A DNA stretch of 64,000 nt from positions 123,366,552-123,430,551 of the forward strand of contig OX352773.1 of NCBI GenBank assembly GCA_947095535.1. The letters are read 5' to 3'. The translations under genes were made by a program, and so were the position numbers. Each line of letters begins with the position of its first letter. Position 1 is the stretch's first letter. The notes beneath the pieces are model-generated. The model was not told where the DNA came from. It searched no databases and worked only from the letters and a program-made list of their open reading frames with translations. Shown here in pieces: positions 11,660-23,267 of this stretch. Source of the stretch: Poecilobothrus nobilitatus (Eukaryota; Arthropoda; Insecta; Diptera; Dolichopodidae).

Positions 11660-12460
11660 ATTTTAAAGTTTTAAAAATGCTTAAAGAAAAATTAATTCGA
11701 AAAAATTAAAAAACTTTGTATGCAGTAATTGCAGTGTTTCTTTGGCTGTATGACACGTAGCCCGGTCTTGTTGAAACAGTATGTCCTCAATATCAATATT
11801 TTCCAGTTTTGCCCATAAAAAAGTTGTAATCATGTCGCGATATCTGGTACCTTTAACGGTTATGGTTCTTCCAGCATCATTTTCAAAAAGTACGGAGCAA
11901 TCACACCACCAGACCACAATGCACACCATACAGTGATTCTTTGTGGATGCGTTGGCTTCTCTTGGATCACACAAGGGTTTTCCTCTCCCAAAATACGGCA
12001 GTTTTGTTAATTAACGTAGCCATTGATTTCGTTTTGTTCCAGTATCCAATTGGCAAAGTCCCGACGCATGGAATAATCTTGTGACAGCAATTTTTGTGTC
12101 AATTGAACTTTGTAGGCCTTCAACGCTAAATCTTTGTGCAAAATACGCCATTCCCAATTCTTGTGAACGTCGGGAAATTGGCATGGTGGGGTCAGATGTA
12201 ACACTATCACTCACAGCACCTATAATTTCTTGTGAACGACCGGCACGAGTATACTGATGTCTTTCTCGATCTTGTACTGCACCAGTTTCTTGAAATTTCC
12301 GCACAATATTACCAATTTATTGCTCAGTTGGACGATTTTGTCGACCATAAACATCGCGTAATTTGCGAAATACATTCCTTACAGAACGACCATTTTCATA
12401 AAATAATTCAATAATTTCAACACGTTGTTGTAATGTATACGACTCCATTTCCTAGTGGCA
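11660..12460 (-). pseudogene. Tc1/mariner-type transposase relic
   Basis: Read on the minus strand, an N-terminal helix-turn-helix region starts with ATG near 12449 (ESYTLQQRVEIIELFYENG) and continues, after an in-frame stop near 12316, through 12304-12011 (RKFQETGAVQDRER). After a frameshift the catalytic core follows at 11974-11681, with FENDAGRTITVKG and the second catalytic aspartate in FQQDRATCHTA (the usual glycine after D is arginine). The third acidic residue and C-terminus are absent. The family is the insect mariner-like group with a long N-terminal domain; subfamily not certain. Confidence 0.8.
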
Positions 12461-12689
12461 AACCTTCAACTGTCAAAATGACGCATAGTATAGATGCGTT
12501 CAATGTTTGAAGTGTGTTACACAGGCGCCTAATTTTGAAAACTCAATTTGAAAGACCCTTTAGATAAAATATCGCCAGATATATTGAAGGAATCGTTAAA
12601 ATAATCAATAACATTCCTAAAATACCTATACAATGCATGTTTTAGACTCAACATTGACTCTGTAGCAAAATAATAATTAATACTAAATA

Positions 12690-12987
12690 ATAGCTGCTAC
12701 AGTGATAGTCGTGTTGCCTTCAATTAGTAGCTCATGCAGGAATGCAATTAGTAGCTCACTGCATGTTTGAAATGATAGCTTCGTAACTGATAGCATAATA
12801 GTAATAATAAAAGGCGGATTCATTTTTTTCTTACAGTCCCACTTATTTCAATGATTCCGGCTCCTTGTCTTATCTCTTATCCTGTAGCAAACTGTATACT
12901 GTAGCAAATAGTAATAATAATAATTAATAAATAATAATAAATATTAGCTGCTACAGTGACAGTGAAGTTGCTTTCAATTATATCAAT
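12690..12987 (+). repeat. Dispersed R repeat with ATT microsatellite
   Basis: The motif TAGCTGCTACAGTGA...TTGCCTTCAATTA, followed by GGCGGATTC, ACAGTCCCAC and TCTTATCTCTTATCC, occurs here and in opposite orientation at 43440-43690, with partial copies at 12950-12987, 14470-14510 and 43760-43840. The copies are joined to AAT/ATT trinucleotide runs. Both larger clusters lie next to LINE-A copies. The nature of the repeat (LINE 5' UTR or independent element) is unresolved. Confidence 0.55.
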
Positions 12988-12989
12988 AT

Positions 12990-14440
12990 CGACGAGTTCA
13001 AATGGACAGGTAATAGTAATTAAATTATTCCAGTTGAAGTAAATAGCAAGTTCAAATTCCTCCCACGATTATTACAAACAGAGGATATCTGTTGAAAATT
13101 AGAAGAATTAAAAGAATCGATTACAAAGCACTCAATATTACTAAGTCATATGGTACAAAATAATCTTCCTCTTCATGTGCAACCCATTTAATATTAGGTA
13201 GATTAAAATCACCACATAGTATAATATCGTCATTTGTGTTGAGATTACTAATTAGTAAATCAATTTCTGATATACACTTAGTATATACTTCAATACAGAC
13301 CCAGGAGGAATGTAACAGTTAATAATAATAATATTTATCAATTGCAATTGAATTTTAATAGCAATAATTTCTATAATTTCAGACGAATCGAACTGAGTAA
13401 CTAATAATTGCGAAGAAGAAACTGTATTTTGTACAGTTATTCATACATCACCACCTCTTAGAACGTTATGAGAAAAAAGACAATCAAATTTGTCATTCCT
13501 ATAGACAGTCAAAGACGAAGGAAAATTTCAAGATTGTTAATTGATGAAACAAGCCAAGTTTTCGTTAAAACAAAAACATCAATATCTAAAAGTGAAGCAT
13601 TTATGAAAACCTTTTTAGTTTTTGTACGTAAACCTCTTACATTTTGATAATAAATAGTTAATTTAAAAGGATCCTTTGTGTGTGATTAGGAAACAGATGG
13701 CAAAAGATTAATATTAACCGGAGATCTTTGATTTGAAAGAGGACGGAAGTACTTATAATTATTTTCTCTCGTCCTTTGCAAATACTTAATCCTGTTTGAC
13801 GAAATATATGAAGCGTACGATTGCAAATCAGTTAGAGCACTATCAGCGGATATATTAAATGTTTCGTAATACCTCACAAAAATATTATGTAAATCGCAAT
13901 CCTTCTTGTTGAATCGCTATTTTTAGCGATGTATTAGTTTTACCACCAATGCAAACCTCGTTAAATTTATAATGAAGTTATGCAAGATATAGTCTAACAT
14001 TTTCAAATATTTTACTACAGTTTAACTTAGCCAAAACGTATCTGTTGTTATTATTATTATCATGAAGAGCCTTCTGGGTAAGTTTAACAACCGGTGGTAA
14101 AATAGGATCTAAAATGGGTGAAATTATGTTACGGTTTGGTAATAAATAATAATTAGAATTATCAGAAGAGAAGTTAACCTCTATTTCAGGGCGGACAGAA
14201 GAAGATGTGCTAAAGGTAATTTTTGATATTATTTTGTTAGAAGTTTCAGTTGTGTTTAGGTTAAACCTTACTATGACGAATGATAGTTTCGCCTTGAACA
14301 AAGTTAAGATATTTATTAAGCTTGTTGGAAACAGATTTTTTAAATTTAGAAAGTTCGTTTTTTAAATAAGAATCACTAACAAGTTTATTAGATGATTTAG
14401 GAAAAATGTTAGAATTTTATCTTTCTTACCAAATAAATAT
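12990..14440 (-). pseudogene. LINE-A 5' part: N-terminal region and endonuclease
   Basis: On the minus strand an upstream coding stretch (13978-14301 and 13686-13877, no recognised domain) precedes an APE-type endonuclease beginning YYQNVRGLRTKTKK near 13650 and containing NCYIPPGS and the metal-site motif CGDFNLPNIKWV near 13200. It parallels the 43890-44330 copy (NCYIPPAS, CGGFNLPNISWV). It ends in the endonuclease at about 12990, where R repeat sequence resumes. Several stops and frameshifts make it inactive. Confidence 0.75.
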
Positions 14441-14529
14441 AAATCAGTTATTGGAAGAAAATATTTTTTATTGATTCCGGCTCCTTCTCTTATCTCTTAT
14501 CCTTTAGCATATCTTATTCGTATTTAAAA

Positions 14530-15280
14530 CTGCATTGCCCTACATCAAATGTTGTAGAACTTTTGAAAAATTTTTTTTTGAGTTCAAAGAGTTAGATGTT
14601 CGAGAGCTACCCGAAGTTTTGGTCGGATCTTAACCAAAAAAATCGGACGGGTATAAATATATTTATCTAAGTGTGAAAATTTTTTGTTAAGGTTGATAAT
14701 ACTTGCTACTGTTAAAACATTTTTTTTGTATGGAAAACTAAATTTGAATTTTGATCTTGTTTTGAAAAGTAAACAAAAAAGTATAGATCTTTTAAAAATT
14801 TTTTTCATGCTTTTTTTTGTAAAAATATTAAACAGATTTTACTTACTTTTCTACTAACTCTATTTTTTTTAATTATCTAAAACATAAACCTTTTAAAATT
14901 ATAAAAATACTAAAAACTTACAAAAAACTACTAAAATCAAAGCTGATAATACTATATCACTAAGAAAAATAGAGGTATAAGGCTATCGCTTTACAATGCT
15001 GCCCATACACGACGGACTATATTAATAAATTGAAAATCTTAATTACCAAATTCTAGGTAAGCAATTTTCGTCTTTTATGGATATAGTTAATAAAAAAAAA
15101 TTTATTGTATAATAGTTATGAGTATAAACTGTAGATATTTATTTTTAAATTTATGTTGGAAAATTATTTTTTAAAATTCTACTTTAAAGAATTAACTAAA
15201 TAATATTTTTAAAGAATTAAATTATTTAGTTATTAGCATTTTTAATTTCCATTTTTAATTAATTTAAATAAGATATTAAA
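14530..15280. other. AT-rich DNA without recognised genes
   Basis: No domain, RNA gene or terminus recognised. A GATTCCGGCTCC...CTTATCC fragment of the R repeat lies just to the left at 14470-14510. Confidence 0.5.
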
Positions 15281-15696
15281 AAATGTGAAATTCTTGGACT
15301 AAACAGTCTTTGACTTTTTCTTTTCTGTTTTTTCGATTTCCAAAAAAAGAGCCTTTGAGAACATTATGGATAAGCGCCGTATCAATATCGGGTTGGCAAC
15401 CGAAGGTGTATAGTTTCATATGTAAATTACGTTTTTCGGAATCACGTTTTTCTTTAAATAACCCTCAAAGGCTGCGTTTGATACCAAATACAGTTCCCAG
15501 TATTTTCTCCAATTACCCTGAATGTTTATTTAAAAAGAAAACCGAAGCATACGATGATGATTTTCAAAATTTAATTTTAAAAATTGAAAAAAACAAAATT
15601 CAAATCGCTGAAATTTATACAAAGCTAAAAACAACAATATACTTTTATGTTTTATCTGATAATAATTACTTAATTGTAATTTTTATTTTAGAATAA
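15280..15696 (+). pseudogene. THAP-domain relic
   Basis: The frame at 15310-15693 reads FRFPKKEPLRTLW, then WQPKVYSFICKLRFSES and NTVPSIFSNYP, matching the order of THAP zinc-finger landmarks (FPK, W, W-P, I-C-x-x-H-F, AVP-x-IF). The first zinc cysteine appears as KCEILGLN in a different frame at about 15281-15305; the second is not seen, and the zinc histidine after ICKL is arginine. There is no ATG. The domain is therefore non-functional as it stands. THAP domains occur in P-element transposases and in host DNA-binding proteins; a transposon origin is likelier here but unproven. Confidence 0.6.
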
Positions 15697-15699
15697 CTA

Positions 15700-16840
15700 T
15701 TAATTTAAATGTTTAATAGATTTTATAATTTAGTATAACTATTAATAACGATCTGTTCGTTACCTGCTTCACAGGTTTTAAAGAAGTAAATAACTTCGTT
15801 TTTCAATAGCGTGAAATTAAACTCTGATAATAATTCTTCCTTTATTTTAAAACAAGCTTTGTCTTTTCTTACACGCTATCAAAATTCAGAGAATAATTGT
15901 GAAAGCGAGAAATATTAAATATTATTATTGAACAAATGCAACTTTTAAGTTTAAAAACTCAAAAATATTGTTGTATACCATCGTAATGTAATATTTAATT
16001 TTCGCCCATTCAAGATATATTTATTTCTAAATTTCTTTCTCTTCCATCTAATTTTAATTAATTGTTTTGTTTTATAATTTTAGTTATTTTTTTTTAATTT
16101 GTGATATTTTTTTATTTTTTATTTAAAATAATTTTAAATAAAAATGTTATTTTTGGATATATATTAATATATTTTTGATTTCTTAGCTGAAGTGGACTAG
16201 GCCTACCATTTAAAAAAAAAATATTAAGTTAATTACCTAATTGTTTAAATTATTACAATTTTACACACATATAAAATATAATAAAATATACATGTGGAAT
16301 ATACATGTATATAAATCATATAAATTCAGATTTTACTGACCTTATTAAATTTCAATTGTCATAAAAATTATTTTGCTTACAATAATTTTTTTGCTCAGTA
16401 TTGTACGAAATAAATGCTCTCTTTCAAAGCTTTTAAAAAACTTTTTTAAATAAAAAGTAATTGGATGCAATTTTTTAAAATTATTTTTTACCAAATGATG
16501 TAAAAAAGATGAAATTTTAATATCCTCTTTGGACGAACTTAAAAAAAATGCAGACTTTTTGAGTTATTTCAAGATTTGTAATAGACCCCTATTTTTTCCC
16601 ATAAGACTACGTGTATTTTCATGAAAAATAGACCCCTATACAGCAATATTTTCGTTCAGTGTCGATACCTTCTAAATTATTATTAGCTATGGAGCTACAC
16701 AGAAGAGAGAAAACTAAATAAATTAATATCATTCATTTTGATATTTTTTGAAACTTTTTAATATAAGATTTCTGTGAGTTTTATAATACATATCCAATCC
16801 ATATGTAAATGATTTTGGACTGGTTATATAATTTTAGATA
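15700..16840. other. AT-rich DNA without recognised genes
   Basis: Contains two spaced copies of ATAGACCCCTAT at about 16582 and 16629 and long A/T runs. No gene recognised. Confidence 0.45.
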
Positions 16841-16844
16841 GAAA

Positions 16845-17100
16845 CAAGGTAGAAACAAAATCAAAGGTTTTTAAAGACGCATATTTTTCAAAAGACAATA
16901 AAGTTTACAATACTTTAACTTGAACCAAGATATGTAATTTTTAAATTTTACTTAAGGGCGGAGGGATAAAAAAGTTCTATTACATTAATATAATTAATTT
17001 TTTTAAAGGACCTATCCGTGGTTTCATTGTTTTATTTTTAATGGTGTAGAAGTTTTGTAAGCGGTCGAAGACAGAAACTGAAAATTTTTCGAATTTTTCT
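16845..17100 (-). repeat. Dispersed repeat shared with 56110-56375
   Basis: Its reverse complement aligns with 56110-56375: TTACAAAACTT, GGTTCAAGTTA..., GCGTCTTTAAAAACC and TTCTACCTTGTTTCTAT occur in the same order and at similar spacing. No terminus or coding content was recognised; the element type is unknown. Confidence 0.5.
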
Positions 17101-17520
17101 AAAAAAATATGCTAAAAACGAAAACAAATACAAATTAAATTTATTCAAACATAATGCACAACAAATTAATTTCATAATTATTAAACAAGATCTTTCAAAT
17201 TTAATTTTGAACTTTCAAAATATATTTTCTTCCAATAATTTTCCTTCATTTTTTTTCTATTATTATTTATTTAATTTATACAAAAATAAAATTATTACAA
17301 CAGAATTATAATTAATAAATAAAAATTCCATATTTGACCTTAGCGCTAATTGCTGTCTGGTCTTCTAATTTTATAAATTTAAAAATTCTTAATTTAAATG
17401 CAAATTGTCATTAATTAACAAAAATGATATAAAACAGAAAAGATAAAAGATAAAAAAAAAATAAAAAATTAAAAATCATTCATCAACCAAAAATTTGGAT
17501 ACATTTTATACACATTCATT

Positions 17521-19480
17521 TAATTTTAAATTTTTTTTTTTTGCTTCCTTATTAATTAGTATTAGTATTAGGGTGTTAGTATGCAGTTATGGGTTATGTT
17601 AGTATAGTATTATATTAGTATATTATATACTTTAGATTTTTTTTTGATTTTGGTTTAATTTTATCTCTAACTAACAAATTCTACATTATATGTACATGCA
17701 TATATATGTACATAAAGAACTGATTAGCATTTCCTTCACTTTTCTTTTGAAAATGACAATATTAGCTATTTCTTTTATAGAGGCTGGTAGTTCATTATAG
17801 AGTTTTAAGCAATTATATAGGCAGCTGGTTCTTTGTTTGTCTGTTTTGAATAGTGACAAATAAAAGTTAGATTTATTTCTTGTGTTATAGGTGTGTATGT
17901 TAATATTTCTATTCAGAATAAAGTTGTACTTGATCAAATTATTAATTTTTTTAAGAACACTCATGTATAGTTCCTTCTTACCAATATTTACTAAGCTAAG
18001 ATACTTATCTGTAAAGAGTAATCGAGAGGGATGTGTTGTAGGGAGATTATTTATTATCTTAATAGCTTTTTGTTAAGATTATCCAATCTTGCTAAATACA
18101 TAGCAAGTGACCTATTCCAAATCGGGTTTACGTAGACTAAATTTGAAACAATGAATGACGAGTAAATGCAGTATAGAGATTTCTCATTTAAATATTTTCT
18201 CAGCCTCTTTAAAACAAACACGTAGGGGGATATTTTTTTGAAAGGTAGTCTGTATGTTCGCCCCATTTGAGTTTACTATCTATAACTAAACCTAGATAGT
18301 TAAAAAATTCAATCTACTCTTTGGTTGTTAAAAATAATTTCATTATTAAAAAAGGTTTTATTCTCAAAAAATATAATTTTTGTTTTGTTTGAATTCAAAA
18401 TAAGCCAATGCTTTACTAGCCATTCATTAACAGTACCTAAATCAATAACTATTGCATTCCTTATCTCTTTTTTACTGCCACAAGCATATTTTATTACCGT
18501 CTCATCTGCGTAAAGCAGAACTATTCCTTTGAGCTTCAAGGAAGCAATATCATTTATATATATTTTAATTAAATCTGGCCCTAAAATGGATCCCTGTGGA
18601 ACGCCTTTACTGATCCCTTTTTTCGTACTTAAAATTTCTCCAATGCGCACCCTTTGGGTTCTTTCATCTAAATAAGACTTGAAATAGGTTAAATGCCGAT
18701 GATTGAATTTTAACAGAGAAAGTTTGTGAAGTAGAATGACATGGTCGACACAGTCAAACGCTTTTTTCAAGTCGAGAAACACACAGGCCGTATACTTTTT
18801 TTCATCCATACTTTTCATAATGAATTCATTCAATTCGAGGCATGCAGCTACGGTATTTGAATTTTTTTCAAAGCCAAATTGAGATTCAGAAAGTACGCCA
18901 TTTGTACTAAGAAAGTGCATTAATCTATTTTTAATTATTTTTTCAAAAATTTTTGAGAGAGTAGTTAAAACAGAAACCGTCCGATAATTATTTGGGTCTA
19001 ATATGCTGCCAATTTTATAAATCGGTGTAACTATTACCGATTTTAGCGAGTTTGGAAAGACACCCGATTCAAACCAGTTAATAACAAATTTAGTTACTAT
19101 CAGAACCAGCCGAGCAGAAAATTTAACTAAAATTTTAGCTGATATATCATCATGCCCGTTAGCCGCAGAAAGATTTAAAGTTTTTACTATTCCCATTACT
19201 TTTTCATTGCCTGTTGGAGTCAATTCAAAATTCGATTGTATATTTTACCCAAATAAGTTAAGATATGATCTATCAATCTGCTCAGATGAAATATTCAATT
19301 GGCTTAAGATCTTAGTAAAAACTCATTCATTACTTCTGAGACCCCAACTTGATCTGAAATTAGCGTATTATTATGTTCAATTTAGCTTTAAGGTTCGCAG
19401 TATTTCTGTTTAACATGATTTGTTTGTATAGATCCCACAAGTTTTTCCACTAGTAGGATTTTTGTTTATTAAACCTGAAT
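17521..19480 (-). pseudogene. LINE-C 3' half (reverse transcriptase), left of Polinton
   Basis: On the minus strand a 304-codon open frame (19223-18309) carries a complete-looking LINE reverse transcriptase core: NYRTVSVL, SQFGFEKNSN, FLDLKKAFDCVDH, KGVPQGSILGP and LLYADETV. The usual YADD is YADE, changing a catalytic metal ligand, so activity is doubtful. Downstream frames give the connection region (18266-18054) and the C-terminal domain (17964-17686, YNELPASIKE). The 3' end is an A tail seen as T's at about 17530-17541. The 5' half of the same copy is at 31923-32900 beyond the inserted Polinton. Confidence 0.9.
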
Positions 19481-19486
19481 AATGTT
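19481..19486. repeat. Polinton target-site duplication, left
   Basis: AATGTT, identical to 31917-31922. A 6-bp duplication is the known signature of Maverick/Polinton integration. Confidence 0.9.
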
Positions 19487-19867
19487 AGTAGATATAGGAG
19501 CACTTTGGCATGGGAAAAAATAAGCCCATATCGCACGACCTAGTTTTTAATAAACCATATCGCACGCCCACGCAAATTAATCTATATTTGAATGACCTTG
19601 AGTTTTAGAGAAACCGAAAGTGTTGTGACCTGGATTCTGTTAGAAGTTGGGGTAAAACAAGTCTTTTAGAGCTCTTTGATTGTATATTATAATAGGTCAA
19701 CATGAAAATAGTTAGCAAAACATATGTAAATATTAAAGCACGTGTTATTTAATGTTGGTGAACTAGTTTTAAAGTGTATCTTTAAGGAATGCCTGTTTTT
19801 TTTGTGTTGGTTTACTATAGGAAGAAATACAAAATAACAATTAGCATCTTCGTTTTTTTTTTTTTTT
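19487..19867. repeat. Polinton left terminal inverted repeat
   Basis: Starts AGTAGATATAGGAGCACTTT and ends in a T run before 19868. It matches the reverse complement of 31579-31916 almost base for base, except for about 60 extra bases here (near 19725-19785) that the right repeat lacks and a few substitutions. Confidence 0.95.
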
Positions 19868-19904
19868 CTACTTTAACTATTTAAAGAAGATAAAAGAAAA
19901 AAAC

Positions 19905-21060
19905 TAATGATTATTGTCGATGTGTCGTGTAAGATATTTTTTGTTTGTAAGAATGTTCAAAAAAAATATGAATGAAGAGAAGACAACCAGGAAATTAAAG
20001 CTGTGGAAGTACTTAACAACTAACATGTTGCTTAAGTGCATTGTATGTTGCATAATCTGTGAAGAATAAAAAAAGAAAAAAATTCAAGTCAGGTTAATTG
20101 CATTTGTCACCTATTTTGAAAACAAGAATATAAAAATAAAACAGATTTATTCTGTGTCCAAGAAAAAAATATGAATAAAAAGAAAACAACAAGAAATAAA
20201 AAATATCTAACGTGGTACAGGTATACTTCTTGTTGATGTATACTTAAATTAAGTAATAGGCGTATATGAAAAGAATAAGAAAAAATGCTTTATAAAATTT
20301 AAAGAGAAAAATGAAAACAGAACAAAAAGATGTGTAACTACGTTTCTTTAAAATTTTAAAACTAATTTTAAAAAAATTAAAAGAAAAAGTGCAAACTGGT
20401 TTTTTACATCTTAGATAAAGAATCAACAAAATTAATGCAATTTTGAGATGCATTTTTTTTTTCTTGTTATTTCTTTTTTTTATGAAGTATTTAAAGAAGA
20501 GGAAATAAAAACCATTAATTAATTGCGAGTATCACCGTATAAGATTTTATTGTTATGTAAGAATGTTGACCAAAATATGAATAAAAAGAAAACAAACAGG
20601 AAATCAAAAATATCTAACATGTGGTTTAAGTAATAGGCGTGAATGGAAATAGTAAGAAAAAATGCGTTTTTATAAAATGTAAAGAGAAAAATTTAAACAA
20701 ATTAAGTGTACCTATGCGAATTTTTAAAATTAAAAGAAAAAAGTGCAAAGCTGGTTTTTAAATCTGAATCAACCTTGACCAAATTGATATTTTGAGATGA
20801 ATTTCTTTTCCTTTTTGTTCTGATGAAATATTTAAAGAGGAAAAAAAAAATTATTAGTATTTTTAGATTTTATTGATATGTAAGAATGTAGAACAAAAAA
20901 AGATGTATTCTTATATTATGTTAAAAAAAAAAAAAATAAAACAAATTTATTTATATGTTTGAAATAATTTTTTATTTAAAAATATTTTACAATTTTATAG
21001 AAAACTGTGCTGTCTTAATCTAACATTTTTTCTTTTAAAAGATACATATATACATTATAA
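19905..21060. repeat. Polinton subterminal degenerate repeats
   Basis: Blocks built from GTAAGATTTTATTGTTATGTAAGAATGT, AATATGAATAAAAAGAAAAC, AAGTAATAGGCGT and AAAAGTGCAAACTGGTTTTT recur two to four times at about 19910-20050, 20150-20590 and 20590-20960. The same block occurs once near the second Polinton at 61730-62100, indicating one family. No coding sequence. Possible roles as transposase or replication sites are speculation. Confidence 0.7.
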
Positions 21061-21112
21061 CAATTTTTAACAGCACATCTGAAATTGTGTTTAATAAGTG
21101 TATAGGACAATT

Positions 21113-21533
21113 TTATTTAAAGTTATCAATCTTTTGTAATGACGGTAAGTTTCTGCTTAAATCTTCTATTTTATCACTGTCAATGTACTTTAGAAGGAAT
21201 AGTTTTTTTTGTTCTCCTTTAGCATAAATTTTTTCAGCTGACTCTCAATAGTGTTTTAATATACATTTTACATCTAAATATTCAACTAGACCGTTATTCC
21301 ATTTAAGTCCATTTATTTTATTTTCGCAATACTGGTTATTATATTTCATATCCGGACTAAGTTCCTCTGAGGGGTACGGTGCTTTGAAGTGATAGACAGT
21401 TGGAATTAAACTTCCTTTTTCAAGTATGGCTAATTCTTTTAGGAAATATTGCTTTTCATTTCCTTGTAAAAATTGTAGGTCAACTATGAGAACTCGTTTA
21501 ACCATGTCGACGGTTTGTGTAAGAGTACTCATT
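21113..21533 (-). pseudogene. Conserved Polinton protein of unknown function
   Basis: The ATG at 21533 starts MSTLTQTVDMVKRVLIVDLQ; upstream non-ATG codons are less likely starts. The frame runs to a TGA at 21245-21247 and stays open beyond it (AEKIYAKGEQKKLFLLKYI) to TAA at 21113-21115, giving about 139 codons with one nonsense change. Features are IVDLQFLQGNE followed by KELAIL, and FKAPYP. A weakly similar pattern occurs in the gene at 25989-26317. The function is unknown to me; an RNase H-like or exonuclease-like fold was considered but is not supported by a full acidic set. It is divergent from the ATPase gene, 91 bp apart. Confidence 0.6.
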
Positions 21534-21623
21534 AGAATAAATAAATTTACATTTATATTCACTTCGGCAAAAGAGGTTTTCCTATAAATATAGGTTAACA
21601 GTGCTATTTTTAACTAATACAAT

Positions 21624-22301
21624 ATGCAATTTCATCCATTTACAATGATGGTAGCGGGGCCATCATGCTGTGGTAAAACCACTTTTATTCATAATTTAAT
21701 AAAGTATAAAAAAGAAAATATACAACCACATATTAATAGAATTATTTGGTGTAATCCAGACAACAAAAATGCCGTGCCAAAATATTTAAAAGATGTGGAA
21801 TATAGTAACACTATTCCGGATTTTAATGACAATCAAGAACCTTTGTTAATTATTATCGATGATATGATGTTAAATTCCCATGATAATAATGTATGTGATT
21901 TATTTACTAGAGGATCACACCATAGAAATTTATCTGTAATATTTGTAACACAAAATGTTTTTCACCAGAGTAAATTTTCAAGAGATATTTCGCTTAACTG
22001 TAAATATCTAGTACTTTTCAAAAATCCAAGAGATAAATCGCAGATATTACCTCTAGCTCGCCAGATATATCCCAATCAAATCAAAGCATTTGAAAAAGTA
22101 TATAATGAAGTGACGTCAGAACCATACGGGTATATATTAATAGATCTTACTCAAGACGTTAATGATATATTTCGATTAAGAAGTGATATATTTAGAAAAG
22201 GTTTGTGTTTTTGTACAAGAGATCAATTAGAACAATTTGGCAAAGAATATGAAACGTTTGAAGGTCAACCGTCATATATTGCACCTATTAAAAAGCTCTA
22301 A
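21624..22301 (+). CDS. A32-type genome-packaging ATPase of Polinton
   Basis: An intact 225-codon frame from ATG. Walker A is AGPSCCGKTT (residues about 11-20), Walker B is LLIIIDDMM (about 73-81), and the HHRN...VIFVTQN segment (about 98-110) matches the sensor region of the FtsK/HerA-type ATPases that pump DNA into capsids of Polintons, virophages and poxvirus relatives. Length is typical for the family (about 200-250 aa). It is the only hallmark gene in this element with no visible lesion. Its 3' end overlaps the next frame by 65 bases. In the cell it would act at the portal vertex of an assembling virion. Confidence 0.93.
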   Translation: MQFHPFTMMVAGPSCCGKTTFIHNLIKYKKENIQPHINRIIWCNPDNKNAVPKYLKDVEYSNTIPDFNDNQEPLLIIIDDMMLNSHDNNVCDLFTRGSHHRNLSVIFVTQNVFHQSKFSRDISLNCKYLVLFKNPRDKSQILPLARQIYPNQIKAFEKVYNEVTSEPYGYILIDLTQDVNDIFRLRSDIFRKGLCFCTRDQLEQFGKEYETFEGQPSYIAPIKKL

Positions 22302-22581
22302 ACCGAAATTTCAGAAAGTAATTATAAAACATTGTGACTCTGAAGTAATCAAAACATTTTGTGAAATTGCTTTAAATATTTTAAAAGGTAATTGTAATCT
22401 AAGTAAAAAATCAACAACCCAATTACGAAAGTATAAAAAGGAATTGAGATCCCTCATTTGCCGCCAAAAATCTATAAATAGTAAAAGAAAAATCATTATT
22501 CAACGTGGTGGATTTTTACCTACACTTCTTGGAAGTACTTTTGCAGTACTATCAGGGATAATCGGAAATTTTATAAAATGA
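22237..22581 (+). CDS. Small basic Polinton protein with hydrophobic glycine-rich tail
   Basis: A 114-codon open frame. The ATGs at 22237 and 22249 overlap the ATPase end; the conserved-looking part begins near LLKSSKPKFQK. The middle is lysine-rich (RKYKKELRSL) and the C-terminus is GGFLPTLLGSTFAVLSG, a hydrophobic, amphipathic-looking segment after a basic stretch. Small proteins of this layout recur in metazoan Polintons; a membrane-active or minor virion role is plausible by analogy with adenovirus pVI but not shown. Its TGA overlaps the ATG of the next gene (ATGA), as in compact viral gene arrays. Confidence 0.65.
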   Translation: MAKNMKRLKVNRHILHLLKSSKPKFQKVIIKHCDSEVIKTFCEIALNILKGNCNLSKKSTTQLRKYKKELRSLICRQKSINSKRKIIIQRGGFLPTLLGSTFAVLSGIIGNFIK

Positions 22582-23267
22582 ATAATACAACATTTAACAA
22601 AATGATTATACTAAAACCCGAGATTTATGAGAAAATGAAACAAAATGCAGACTTTGAATTAAATGAGTTGGATTAAAATATAAAAAAAATATTGTTAAAT
22701 AAATATCTAACAGACACTCAAAAATGGTATTTATACAGACAAAATCTATTTAAAATAAGAAACAAAAATAGAGTACTTTCTAGAAATAAAGAGGAGAAAG
22801 TAAAAATTACGGAAACAAAAGGTACTCAAACTCGTGCAAAACCAATGTATATAGATGCGGAAGCTCAATCGCATTTTCCTGAATATAAGAATGTAGGAAT
22901 ACAAGTTGTTCCTGAAGAAGAAGAAGTATATGAAAAAGAAGCTGATGACGAAGTATTTGATGATGAAATTCAGGAAAAGGTTTTAACAAAAGCATTGTCA
23001 GCTGCTTCAGTTGAAGAACGTCTTAGAAAAAGAAAATCAATTAGAAATCAAAATGTACAAATTTTTGAAACTGATACAGGAGACATTATAACTGTTCCTT
23101 TAGATAGCCCAAGCCCACCAACGAAAAAAGAAAAAACTATAAATAGCAAAGAGTTGAATAATTCATCAAGACGTGTTTTAAGGTCAGCAGTAGGAAATAC
23201 TCAAACAGAACTTAATTTTCCAATTCGTAAGAATAAATCCGCAAGCTCATGGACAACATACAAGTAA
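22578..23267 (+). pseudogene. Charged Polinton protein of unknown function (one stop)
   Basis: The ATG at 22578 overlaps the previous stop. The frame reads MNNTTFNKMIILKPEIYEKM and meets TAA at 22674-22676, then continues open to 23267. The protein has a structured-looking N-terminus (DTQKWYLYRQNLFK), an acidic middle (EEEEVYEKEADDEVFDDE) and a basic C-terminus. I do not recognise a domain. Its end overlaps the next ATG by 19 bases, so it belongs to the capsid gene block. Confidence 0.55.

Noticed and set aside
20244..20453. 69-codon minus-strand hydrophobic frame in the Polinton subterminal region
   Set aside because: It lies within the degenerate repeats and is not kept in the second element's copy.
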